7,367 bases of DNA from Candidatus Omnitrophica bacterium UBA1443 (GCA_002329545.1 DCTJ01000030.1:48817-56183); one strand, 5' to 3'; numbered from the stretch's first letter, positions 1 to 6,522 are shown. Numbers and translations: made by a program. Notes: generated by a model not told the origin, from the sequence alone.

Positions 1-677
1 TAAGACGAGCTCTTAAAATTCCAGTTATCCTTGGAATCGTTCTGTTGGTCACTGCCGGGTGGTTTGTTGTCCACCAGCTGGCTGGGAAAAATGTTTTTTG
101 TTCTTTTTCTCATAAAATGAGGCCGACCGACGGGGTACTCCTTTATGTCGCGCCCCCGCATTCGGTCAGCGCGAAACAACACAACTTCCATGTGGTTTCG
201 CCGGGTGTTTGGCGCTCGGCCCAGCCAAGCAAGGAATCACTTTTGAGGATGAAGGCCCACGGGTTAAAAACCGTTGTGAATCTTCGCTCAGGTCGCGCGA
301 TTGAACGCTGGGAGAGAGACACAACGGAAAGTTTGGGGATTCAGCATTATCACTTTCCGATGAGCGCGCGCGAAGAGGTTCCTATCAAGACAATCGACGC
401 GGTTCTTTCGGTTATTTCGGACACCGCGAAACAGCCGGCGCTTGTGCACTGCCGGGCCGGAAAGGATCGGACGGGGCTGATGATCGCGGCCTACAAGATC
501 TCCCAAAACCCTCAAGCTTCTTTCCGCGATATTTATCAGGAAATGCTGATGTACGGCTATGACGAGAAGAAATATCCGGCGATTCTCATCTCACTCCGGA
601 AGTGGGCTGAATCGCGAGGATATGCGGAAATCGCGCGGGCGATTGAATTTCAGGAAAAAGCTTTTCTTAAAAAATAA
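1..677 (+). CDS. Membrane-anchored DSP/tyrosine phosphatase family protein, 5' partial
   Basis: Seen: the P-loop HCRAGKDRTG lies at bases 447-476 and fits the cysteine phosphatase signature HCX5R, with the nucleophile Cys codon at 450-452 and the phosphate-binding Arg codon at 468-470. Upstream are a GVWRSAQPS segment and a TVVNLR strand, as in bacterial DSP-PTPase (Siw14/PTP-like) proteins, then HFPMSAREEVP where the general-acid loop normally sits. The first possible start in the window is TTG at 45, but the frame stays open to the left edge. The extra codons read RRALK followed by a hydrophobic stretch (IPVILGIVLLVTAG). This is a transmembrane anchor preceded by positive charges, so the real start lies outside the window. 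Inferred: the catalytic domain is probably extracytoplasmic. Substrate unknown (phosphotyrosine, phospholipid or inositol phosphate are all possible). It is followed 57 bp later by an AsmA-like gene on the same strand. Confidence 0.85.
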   Translation, partial: RRALKIPVILGIVLLVTAGWFVVHQLAGKNVFCSFSHKMRPTDGVLLYVAPPHSVSAKQHNFHVVSPGVWRSAQPSKESLLRMKAHGLKTVVNLRSGRAIERWERDTTESLGIQHYHFPMSAREEVPIKTIDAVLSVISDTAKQPALVHCRAGKDRTGLMIAAYKISQNPQASFRDIYQEMLMYGYDEKKYPAILISLRKWAESRGYAEIARAIEFQEKAFLKK

Positions 678-678
678 A

Positions 679-698
679 GGTCGGTTTCATCCCCGACC
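679..698 (+). other. Intercistronic hairpin GGTCGG/CCGACC
   Basis: A perfect 6-bp GC-rich stem (679-684 with 693-698) and an 8-base loop start two bases after the phosphatase stop codon. No T-tract follows (the next bases are AGGGTTGCAAC), so it does not look like an intrinsic terminator. It may set mRNA stability or partial polarity between the phosphatase and the AsmA-like gene. Confidence 0.35.
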
Positions 699-734
699 AG
701 GGTTGCAACATCAACAACAAAAAAGGAAAAACAC

Positions 735-1580
735 ATGAAATTTCTCGGAAAGATTCTGATTTTTATCGTCGCTGTTTTTGTCGTGGTGGTTCTGGCCCGT
801 AATGTAATCGTGAAGGCGGCCGTGGAGTTGGGCGCGAAGGCCGCGGTTGGACTTCCAGTCAATATCAAGATGCTTGATATTGGTCTTCAGCAAACTTATC
901 TTGATATTGAGGGGTTGAATGTCGGCAATCCTGAAGGGTTCGGGAACGAAACGATGGTGGATATGCCGAAGGTGTTCGTGGACTATCATTTGTCCGATAT
1001 CATGAGCGGTAAACTTCATTTGGAAAAAGTCGAATTTGATCTTCGCCAATTTACGGTGGTGAGGAACAGGGACGGAAAGTTGAACATCAATTCGATTAAA
1101 GGGATCGAGCAAGACAAGACATCGTCCGGCAAACCGGAAACACCCAAAAAAGAAACAAAGGCGATGCCGATCCAGCTGGATCATGTCCATCTCAAGATCG
1201 GGAAAGTGGTTTTTATCGATCGGAGCGGAGCTCAAGAATCCGTTCGCGAATTCAATATTAATCTCGACGAAAGCTATGAAAACATCACCGAACAGGGGGC
1301 CCTGATCCGGGTGATTGTCCTGCGCGTGATGACAAAAACGCCTCTTGCCATGTTGACGAACTTTGATCTGGGAAGCCTTCAGTCGAGCGTGGGAGGAATC
1401 GTCGGTTCAGCGACCGACCTTGCTTCCCAAACCGCGGCGAAGGGTTTGGACACCATCAAGACCACGACGTCGATGGCGGGATCTCTCGCGGGAGACGCCA
1501 AAGATACGGTCAAGGACGCCGCCGGAACCGTGAAAAGCATTGCCGGAAAACTTAAAAACCCCTTTGGTTCTGGCAACTAA
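735..1580 (+). CDS. Short AsmA-like inner-membrane-anchored protein
   Basis: 281 aa. Residues 5-22 form one N-terminal transmembrane segment (FLGKILIFIVAVFVVVVLA). The following part (about 30-125) has the repeated beta-strand style of AsmA/DUF748-type N-termini: a strand beginning VNIKMLDIGL, then LDIEGLNVGNPEGF, VDMPKVFVDY, GKLHLEKVEFD and KLNINSIKG. A Lys/Glu/Pro-rich linker (about 125-145) joins a second beta segment (150-180). The C-terminus (about 215-272) is Ala/Gly/Thr/Lys-rich and amphipathic (GDAKDTVKDAAGTVKSIAGK), resembling LEA-like helical repeats. Family knowledge: AsmA-like proteins are envelope proteins thought to help lipid transport between membranes. At this length it can hold only the family's N-terminal portion, so a full lipid bridge is unlikely. 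The start is supported by AAGGA at 723-727, seven bases before ATG. Exact role unknown. Confidence 0.75.
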   Translation: MKFLGKILIFIVAVFVVVVLARNVIVKAAVELGAKAAVGLPVNIKMLDIGLQQTYLDIEGLNVGNPEGFGNETMVDMPKVFVDYHLSDIMSGKLHLEKVEFDLRQFTVVRNRDGKLNINSIKGIEQDKTSSGKPETPKKETKAMPIQLDHVHLKIGKVVFIDRSGAQESVREFNINLDESYENITEQGALIRVIVLRVMTKTPLAMLTNFDLGSLQSSVGGIVGSATDLASQTAAKGLDTIKTTTSMAGSLAGDAKDTVKDAAGTVKSIAGKLKNPFGSGN

Positions 1581-1600
1581 AAAAATCGCGCGAGTTTTTT
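1579..1600 (+). terminator. Weak candidate terminator after the AsmA-like gene
   Basis: A 7-base A-tract (1579-1585, overlapping the TAA stop), the palindrome TCGCGCGA (1586-1593), one G and a 6-base T-tract (1595-1600) can form a small A-T/GC hairpin ending in Ts. The GC core is very short, so the termination call is tentative. It fits the longer 155-bp gap before the next gene, a gap in which I see no other gene. Confidence 0.35.
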
Positions 1601-1735
1601 GGTTTCTCCCTTTTCCGCGGTCTGGGCGGGATTCTGGCGGGGAAGAATGACGGGAAATTTCGCGTGGGAAATAGCCCCGGGAAAGAAGCGATTTTTATTG
1701 TTTTCATTCCTGCTGGAAAGGTTTGATCGAAAGAT

Positions 1736-2296
1736 ATGAAGTGTCGCATCGTTGAAATCAAGGCCCGCTGTTCTGATGTTTCCCGGATTCGGGAAATTCT
1801 TAAGTCCCGGAGAGCTGATTTCCGCGGGACCGATCATCAGATCGATACCTACTTCAGAGTTCCCCGAGGGCGATTGAAACTGCGGGAAGGACAAATCGAA
1901 AATGCCCTCATTTTTTACCAGCGGAGCAATCAAAAAAAATCCAAACGATGCAACGCGTTTTTATATCAGTGTCCCGAGCCGGACCTGATGAAAAAAATCC
2001 TGAATGTGGCCTTTGGAGTTTTGGCTGTCGTCGACAAGATGAGGGAAATTTATTTTATAAAAAATGTAAAGTTCCATATCGACCAAGTGAAGGGTCTCGG
2101 AAGATTTGTGGAGATCGAGGCGCAGGGAAGAACCCCGGAATGCCGTATCACGGAATTGCGACGGCAGTGTGATCATTACCGGAAATTGTTAGGAATCGCT
2201 CCCGAAGATTTGCTGGCCGATTCCTATAGCGATCAACTCATTTGTAAGCGACAAAATCGCGGGACGACATGTTTGCGCGGGCGAAGAGGCCGGTAA
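1736..2296 (+). CDS. CYTH domain / class IV adenylate cyclase-like protein
   Basis: 186 aa. The pattern matches the CYTH (CyaB / thiamine-triphosphatase) tunnel fold: an N-terminal EIKA motif (E7, K9), then DHQIDTYFRVPRGRLKLREG (34-52, with K48 and R50), an ALIFYQR strand (57-63), the basic pair KMR (101-103), the strand FHIDQVKGLGRFVEIEA (113-129, with E126 and E128), and DLLADSYSDQL near the C-terminus (158-168). Such residues line a tunnel that binds triphosphates and divalent metal. Family knowledge: members hydrolyse or cyclise triphosphorylated substrates (ATP to cAMP, ThTP, tripolyphosphate), and sequence alone does not choose between them. The N-terminal motif is ExK rather than full ExExK. 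A basic tail of about 18 residues (KRQNRGTTC...) follows the usual end. The Shine-Dalgarno is poor (GAAAG only two bases before ATG), but the start fits family alignments. Confidence 0.85.
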   Translation: MKCRIVEIKARCSDVSRIREILKSRRADFRGTDHQIDTYFRVPRGRLKLREGQIENALIFYQRSNQKKSKRCNAFLYQCPEPDLMKKILNVAFGVLAVVDKMREIYFIKNVKFHIDQVKGLGRFVEIEAQGRTPECRITELRRQCDHYRKLLGIAPEDLLADSYSDQLICKRQNRGTTCLRGRRGR

Positions 2297-2350
2297 GTTG
2301 TTTTTTTGTGGTTGGCACAACAGAGACGACGAGTTTTTTGTCCCCGATTA

Positions 2351-3415
2351 TTAAAAAGGGATAAACTTTCCCTGATCCCCCTGGCGCCCCGGCCCGTCTT
2401 CAAAGTGGCCCGGACAACGGGTTTCGCAAAATCGACAACTCCCATCTTTTAGGTTCCACTCAGTAAGTTTAAACCAGTTCCGGCCGATTATTTTTTTTCC
2501 GCAATGATGGCAAAAGGTAGATTCGCCATCAGGGTTTCTGACGTTTCCGGTGTAGCAGTAACGGATGCCGTGATCTCGGGATATCGTTCGCGCTTTTTGT
2601 AATGTCTCCGGCGGCGTGGGAGAGATCCCGTTCATTTTGTAGTCCGGATGGAATGCGGTGAAATGGATCGGCACATCGGGCCCCAGCGTTTTGACAATCC
2701 ACGATGACATGTCATGCAATTCTTTTTCGGAATCATTGAGCCCCGGGATCAGGAGTGTCGTGATCTCGAGCCAGGTTTTTGTTTCTTTTTTGATGTATTC
2801 GAGCGTTTCAAGCACCGGGCCTAATGACGCCCGGCAATATTTTTTGTAAAAATTTTCGGTAAATCCTTTCAGGTCTACGTTGACGGCATCCATCCATTTG
2901 TAAAATTCCCTGCGCGGTTCGGGAGAAACGTACCCTGCGGTTACCGCGACTGTTTTGATGCCGTGTTCCCGGCACGTCTGGGCCGTGTCAATCGCGTATT
3001 CGTGAAAGATGACGGGATCGTTATAAGTGAAAGCGACGCTTTCGCACCGGGCTGATTTTGCCGCTTTTGCGATCTCCTCTGGTGATGCCTGTTCGGCGGC
3101 CGTGTCGGTTTCCTTTGACTTTGAGAGGTTCCAGTTTTGACAAAAGAGACATCCCAGATTACATCCTGCCGTACCGAAGGAGAGGATGGAAGATCCGGGC
3201 AGAAAATGGAAAAGAGGTTTTTTCTCGATCGGGTCAACGCAAAATCCGCTTGTGCGGCCATAAGTGGCGAGGACCATCCTGTTTCCTTCCCGAACCCGAA
3301 CAAAACAGAATCCGCGTTGCTGATCGAAGAGTTTACAGCGACGGGGGCAAAGCGCGCATTCGATCCGTCCGTCGGGAAGATCTTTCCAGTAGAGGGCGTC
3401 AGGAGTTCTGTTCAT
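2351..3415 (-). CDS. amrS: AmmeMemoRadiSam system radical SAM enzyme
   Basis: 354 aa. Radical SAM signature CNLGCLFC gives the CX3CX2C cluster ligands C85, C89, C92. An N-terminal cysteine set (C20, C23, C27, C37; CALCPRRC...GFC) precedes the core, followed by the family block VDPIEKKPLFHFLPGSS (60-76). Further core motifs are AFTYNDPVIFHEY (128-140), NVDLKGF (179-185) and LLIPGLNDSE (221-230). A C-terminal zinc-ribbon-like region has CX2C pairs at 302/305 and 327/330 plus C334. This architecture is the AmrS family, whose members occur with AMMECR1 and Memo proteins; the reaction and substrate are not established to my knowledge. Both partners are encoded at 5675-7114. The ATG at 3415 has no visible Shine-Dalgarno; a -10-like CATAAT ends six bases upstream of it, so the message could be nearly leaderless. 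The gene stands alone on its strand, divergent from the exported protein gene at 3578. Confidence 0.93.
   Translation of the reverse strand: MNRTPDALYWKDLPDGRIECALCPRRCKLFDQQRGFCFVRVREGNRMVLATYGRTSGFCVDPIEKKPLFHFLPGSSILSFGTAGCNLGCLFCQNWNLSKSKETDTAAEQASPEEIAKAAKSARCESVAFTYNDPVIFHEYAIDTAQTCREHGIKTVAVTAGYVSPEPRREFYKWMDAVNVDLKGFTENFYKKYCRASLGPVLETLEYIKKETKTWLEITTLLIPGLNDSEKELHDMSSWIVKTLGPDVPIHFTAFHPDYKMNGISPTPPETLQKARTISRDHGIRYCYTGNVRNPDGESTFCHHCGKKIIGRNWFKLTEWNLKDGSCRFCETRCPGHFEDGPGRQGDQGKFIPF
2353..2373 (-). terminator. Candidate intrinsic terminator at the end of amrS
   Basis: Read on the minus strand: AGGGA, a 7-base loop, TCCCT, then a run of Ts that runs into the amrS stop codon. The stem is only 5 bp and lies inside the last codons of amrS. 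The 54-bp convergent gap (2297-2350) has other short inverted repeats (TTGTG/CACAA at 2306-2320) but no stronger terminator. Tentative. Confidence 0.35.
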
Positions 3416-3512
3416 GAGGGTATTATGGTCCCGGATCGAAAGCTATGGAACAATAAAATACGCCTTGAGGTAACACTTCCCTAATGGAAAAACCGTGCAT
3501 TATTTCAAAACG

Positions 3513-3562
3513 CGGTTGATAATAACGCTTTAAGACGGTTGATAGATCGCGGTATTACGCGA
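3513..3562 (+). promoter_or_regulatory. Direct repeat CGGTTGATA x2 plus inverted repeat upstream of the exported-protein gene
   Basis: The 9-base word CGGTTGATA occurs at 3513-3521 and again at 3536-3544, 23 bp apart (about two helical turns). An inverted repeat TCGCG-GTATTA-CGCGA follows at 3547-3562, just before the ribosome binding site. Within the first copy, GATAAT (3518-3523) matches the -10 consensus at five of six positions, but the expected -35 position is poor. The 162-bp divergent gap between amrS and this gene (3416-3577) holds these repeats and no other gene. A regulator binding site is plausible but unproven. Confidence 0.4.
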
Positions 3563-3563
3563 C

Positions 3564-3573
3564 AAGGAAGGAG
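3564..3573 (+). promoter_or_regulatory. Ribosome binding site that fixes a GTG start
   Basis: AAGGAAGGAG lies 4 bases before GTG at 3578. It is the best Shine-Dalgarno match in the window. It shows that the gene starts with GTG here, not at the in-frame TTG at 3539, which would add 13 residues ahead of a proper signal peptide. Confidence 0.75.
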
Positions 3574-3577
3574 TTCC

Positions 3578-4123
3578 GTGAAAAGATTTCTGTGTTGTTT
3601 TGTTTTGATTCTTTCCCTGAGTTTTTCCGTTTCTGCCGAGGAGCCGGCGGTCAGGGAGCGTATCATCGGAAGCGCCTTCAAAGGGCTGGCCAACGCCTAT
3701 CTTGCCAGCTGCGATTTCAAAAAAGAGAAACAGCGTTATATCGAACGTCTTGATAAAACTTCCGACGAAGATTTTATGGTCCGCTACGGGTCTTACTGGT
3801 TACTAATTGAAAAACTGCCGGTGCGGATCAAGATCGAAAACGGGTTTTCCCAGACGATGACTCGCGAACAGCTGATTACACGCCTTCGGGAAATCCGGCG
3901 GGAAGATTTGCAGGAGATCATTAACGGTGTCCCGGACAGCGCCATCAGTAAGGAATTCGACCGGCGGATCAAACGGCTGGGGAAGAAGGTCGAGAAAAAT
4001 GACTTGGCCCAACAAATCCAAATTCTTTGGCAGAGAATCCTGAAGAAAGCGGGTCAGTCTGGCGAAAAAACTCATAAAGTATCCCGCCCCCAAGGAAAGG
4101 GTAATTCACCGACTTTGAACTGA
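3578..4123 (+). CDS. Exported protein of unknown function
   Basis: 181 aa from the GTG start. Residues 1-20 form a clear Sec signal peptide: basic VKRF, a hydrophobic core (LCCFVLILSLSF) and a VSA cleavage site before EE. The two cysteines sit in the hydrophobic core, not in a lipobox, so a lipoprotein is unlikely. The mature part (about 161 aa) is mostly charged helical sequence with an aromatic patch (VRYGSYWLLIEKLP, about residues 68-81) and one Cys (C45 region, YLASCDF), and ends in a basic, Gly/Ser/Pro-rich tail. I do not recognise the family. It is divergent from amrS and converges with the purine permease, ending 29 bp from that gene's stop codon. Envelope or periplasmic location is inferred; no function is assigned. 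Confidence 0.75.
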   Translation: MKRFLCCFVLILSLSFSVSAEEPAVRERIIGSAFKGLANAYLASCDFKKEKQRYIERLDKTSDEDFMVRYGSYWLLIEKLPVRIKIENGFSQTMTREQLITRLREIRREDLQEIINGVPDSAISKEFDRRIKRLGKKVEKNDLAQQIQILWQRILKKAGQSGEKTHKVSRPQGKGNSPTLN

Positions 4124-4152
4124 AAGAATATGGTTTTTCATTGACTGGATTC

Positions 4153-5439
4153 TCAAACTATAAAATGAAGACATGACAAACCGGCAATGACCCACATGAC
4201 CGGTTTCACCTCCGCGAACTTCAGGCGGAGGATCTTGAAAAGGACATAGCTGAGGAACCCGAATGCAAGGCCGGTCGCTATGGAATAGCTTAACGCGATC
4301 ATCACGATAATCACAAATGCCGGAAAGCCTTTTTCCACGTCCTCAAAATTAATTTCCCGCACTTCCTTGATCATGAAAAAACCGACAAGGATCAGGGCGG
4401 GGGCGGTGGCGTAAACAGGCACGACAGAGATTAGCGGGACAAAGATGATCGCGAGAACAAAAAGAAGAGCGGTCACAACGGACGTAAGCCCCGTTCTCCC
4501 TCCCTGGCCGATTCCGGTGGCAGACTCGACATAAGCGGTGATCGTGGAAGTGCCAAGGATGGCGCCCGCCATGCTCGCGAGCGCGTCGATCGAGAGAAGC
4601 CGGTCAAGGCCGATCAAACGCTCTTTTTCATCGACCCTTTTTGCCTGGTGGCAACAGGCAACAAGGGAGCCGATCGAATCGAAAAGATGCATGAACATCA
4701 GGCTGAAGATCGCGCCAAAGAGGCCCCCTTTGAGCGCGGCGAGAATATCCAGTTTAAAAGCGATAGGGCTCAGGTCAAAGTGAAACGTGACAAATTCCTT
4801 CGGCCACGGCACCAGTCCTGTCCAAAGCGCGATCAGAGTTGACATCATGATTCCCAAAATCATGGCCCCCTTGATCCGGTGCATTTCAAGCAGAAGCATC
4901 AGCAAAAAACCTGCCAGGCCGACCATGACGGTCGGAGTAATCGGTGCCGCGGCAACAAGCGTCACCTCATTTTTTTGAATGATCCCGAGGTTGACCAGAC
5001 CGATGAACGTAATGAAAAGGCCGATCCCGGCCGAAACCGCCGAAATCAGGGAGCGGGGGATTGCCTCGACGATTTTTTGACGGATCCCCACGGCAGTCAG
5101 TAAAAAGAAAAAGAGACCGGATAAAAAGACGACACCAAGCGCCGTTTGCCAGGTGAGGTGGTCTGTCAGGACCAGGGAGTAGGCGAAGAACGCATTCAGT
5201 CCCATGCCCGGCGCCATCGCGATGGGGGCATTGGCAAAAAGTCCCGTGGCGAGTGTCGCCAGCGCCGTGGCAAGACAAGTGACAAGGATCAGGGCTGTTT
5301 TATCCATTCCCGCCGAAGCAAGGATGGCGGGGTTGACAAGGATAATGTAAGCCATGGCCAGGAATGTCGTGGTTCCCGCAACAACCTCGGTGCCAAGGGT
5401 GGTGTGTCGTTCCCGGAGTTTAAAAAATCGATCAAGCAT
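4153..5439 (-). CDS. NCS2 family purine permease, AzgA type
   Basis: 428 aa, close to the usual length for AzgA-type NCS2 transporters. Hydrophobic throughout with many transmembrane helices. Diagnostic segments are TEVVAGTTTFLAMAYIILVNP (17-37), NAPIAMAPGMGLNAFFAY (70-87), the LFDSIGSLV helix (252-260), and GTSTITAYVESATGIGQGGR (296-315) followed by TGLTSVV. Family knowledge: these proteins import hypoxanthine, guanine or adenine by proton symport, and the substrate cannot be fixed from sequence. In many relatives the segment before LFDS reads FVD; here it is FMH (H251). The ATG matches the family's usual N-terminus (MLDRFFKLRE), but no Shine-Dalgarno is visible (CCATACCCTTTT precedes it). 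No purine riboswitch is evident in the upstream region. It is divergent from amrB and lies between the split parts of the AmmeMemoRadiSam set. Confidence 0.92.
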   Translation of the reverse strand: MLDRFFKLRERHTTLGTEVVAGTTTFLAMAYIILVNPAILASAGMDKTALILVTCLATALATLATGLFANAPIAMAPGMGLNAFFAYSLVLTDHLTWQTALGVVFLSGLFFFLLTAVGIRQKIVEAIPRSLISAVSAGIGLFITFIGLVNLGIIQKNEVTLVAAAPITPTVMVGLAGFLLMLLLEMHRIKGAMILGIMMSTLIALWTGLVPWPKEFVTFHFDLSPIAFKLDILAALKGGLFGAIFSLMFMHLFDSIGSLVACCHQAKRVDEKERLIGLDRLLSIDALASMAGAILGTSTITAYVESATGIGQGGRTGLTSVVTALLFVLAIIFVPLISVVPVYATAPALILVGFFMIKEVREINFEDVEKGFPAFVIIVMIALSYSIATGLAFGFLSYVLFKILRLKFAEVKPVMWVIAGLSCLHFIV

Positions 5440-5568
5440 AAAAGGGTATGGATACTAATATTTGATCATGATGAAAAGCGTTTTAAACCGTTCGACAACT
5501 TTAACAGCGTGAGAAACATTGGCAGGCGCGATTAGCATTTTTCGAATGAAATCTTGACATGGGGTTTA

Positions 5569-5582
5569 GCGTCAAAAGACGC
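5569..5582. repeat. Inverted repeat GCGTC-AAAA-GACGC
   Basis: A perfect 5-bp inverted repeat with a 4-base spacer lies in the 235-bp divergent region between the permease and amrB, just upstream of the candidate amrB promoter. No T-tract follows on either strand, so a terminator is unlikely. Operator or chance; weak support. Confidence 0.3.
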
Positions 5583-5586
5583 GATC

Positions 5587-5614
5587 CTGACTTGATACAT
5601 GGCTTCATTATAGT
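5587..5614 (+). promoter_or_regulatory. Candidate promoter for amrB-amrA
   Basis: CTGACT (5587-5592, four of six matches to the -35 consensus), a 16-base spacer and TATAGT (5609-5614, five of six matches to -10) precede amrB by about 60 bases. On the minus strand a perfect TATAAT overlaps it (5607-5612) and could serve the permease, though its -35 position (TTCGCG) is weak. The amrB ribosome site GGAGG at 5662-5666, eight bases before ATG, is strong. Confidence 0.4.
5607..5612 (-). promoter_or_regulatory. Perfect TATAAT -10 element facing the permease gene
   Basis: Read on the minus strand the hexamer is TATAAT. It overlaps the plus-strand TATAGT by four bases. The leader from here to the permease ATG would be about 160 bases. 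The -35 region matches only three of six positions, so activity is uncertain. Confidence 0.3.
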
Positions 5615-5674
5615 CAGACAGGAAGGTTGCGCGAAGGTTTTTTGAAGGTAGAATAACCCGGGGAGGTAAAGACC

Positions 5675-6517
5675 ATGTCTCACGAAAAGCCGATCATCAG
5701 GAAAGGAATTGTCGCGGGACAGTTTTATCCTGACCGGCCGGATGTTTTACGACACGAGGTGCGGACTTTTCTCGACCACGCGAGTTCGCGGCCCGATCCT
5801 TCCGTTCGGGGGCTTATTGTTCCGCACGCGGGGTACATGTACTCCGGAGGAATTGCTGCGGAAGCCTATCGCGCGATTGACGGAGCCCAGGCAGAGGTGA
5901 TTGTTGTGGCGGCCTTCCTTCACCGGATTTTTATTCAAGGCGTCTTTATTGATAAAGCGGATTTTTATGAAACGCCTCTCGGCCGGATCCCCGTGAACAA
6001 AACACTTGCCGAAAAAATCAGAGACGCCAGTCCTTATCTGGCCGACACCATCCCGGGAGATCTGAATGAACATTCCCTGGAGGTTCAGCTCCCTTTTCTT
6101 CAGATGGCGGTCAAGGATTTTACCCTCTTACCCGTTTATATCGGTGAGCCATCCGTGGCGAACGCGGAGGCGCTTTCGGAAGCGTTGAGCCGCGAGCTTG
6201 CCGGAAAGCGCGCCCTTTTTGTTTTCAGCACGGACCTGTCACATTTTCATCCCTACAAAGAAGCGGTGGACATGGACCATAAGCTGATTCGAATGATAGG
6301 GGATCGTGATGTGAGGAGACTTGAACGTTCAAACTACGCGGGCGAGATTGAAGCTTGCGGCTTTGGCCCCGTGATTACATCCTTGTTTTTGGCGGAAAAA
6401 TTGGGGTGGGAAGGTCCCCGGCTTCTTAAGTACGCGAACTCGGGAGATATTACGGGAGAAAAAGGATCGGTTGTCGGTTACGCGGCGATGGCGTACAAAG
6501 TTAATCCGGAGGCATGA
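5675..6517 (+). CDS. amrB: AmmeMemoRadiSam system protein B (Memo family)
   Basis: 280 aa, normal length for bacterial Memo. Family motifs in order: AGQFYP (14-19), IVPHAGYMYSGG (48-59), a histidine segment AAFLHRIFIQG (79-89), NEHSLEVQLPFLQ (131-143), VFSTDLSHFHPY (183-194), EACGFGPV (226-233) and a VGYAAMAY end. H51, H83 and C228 correspond by position to the metal ligands known in human MEMO1 (H49, H81, C244), and H192 is also kept. The fold is related to LigB-type non-haem iron dioxygenases. Family knowledge: bacterial members accompany AMMECR1 and a radical SAM enzyme, with no settled activity. Oddity: the usual GPSH around the second histidine reads AFLH. GGAGG precedes ATG by eight bases. 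It is followed 36 bp later by amrA in the same direction, most likely one transcript. Confidence 0.93.
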   Translation: MSHEKPIIRKGIVAGQFYPDRPDVLRHEVRTFLDHASSRPDPSVRGLIVPHAGYMYSGGIAAEAYRAIDGAQAEVIVVAAFLHRIFIQGVFIDKADFYETPLGRIPVNKTLAEKIRDASPYLADTIPGDLNEHSLEVQLPFLQMAVKDFTLLPVYIGEPSVANAEALSEALSRELAGKRALFVFSTDLSHFHPYKEAVDMDHKLIRMIGDRDVRRLERSNYAGEIEACGFGPVITSLFLAEKLGWEGPRLLKYANSGDITGEKGSVVGYAAMAYKVNPEA

Positions 6518-6522
6518 ACACG

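Noticed and set aside
711..1235. 174-codon open frame on the minus strand across the AsmA-like gene
   Set aside because: Antisense to a gene with a good ribosome site and a clear membrane segment; no motif of its own.
2306..2320. TTGTG/CACAA hairpin as a terminator in the convergent gap
   Set aside because: The T-tract precedes the stem on the plus strand and appears as A-rich sequence after it on the minus strand, the wrong arrangement for termination in either direction.
3058..3484. Two plus-strand open frames (119 and 115 codons) opposite amrS
   Set aside because: Fully or mostly within the amrS coding region, with no ribosome site or recognisable product.
4135..4164. TTTTCA plus TATAAA promoter-like pair on the plus strand
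   Set aside because: It would fire antisense into the end of the permease gene with no gene to serve; AT-rich sequence in a convergent gap explains it.
5554..5582. TTGACA (5554-5559) as -35 of an amrB promoter
   Set aside because: The hexamer is perfect but nothing resembling a -10 lies 16-18 bases downstream (the bases there are AGACGC), so the pair at 5587-5614 is preferred.
5440..5674. Purine riboswitch upstream of the permease
   Set aside because: I looked on the minus strand for the conserved core of purine riboswitches and did not see it; no matching junction bases or paired loops were evident.
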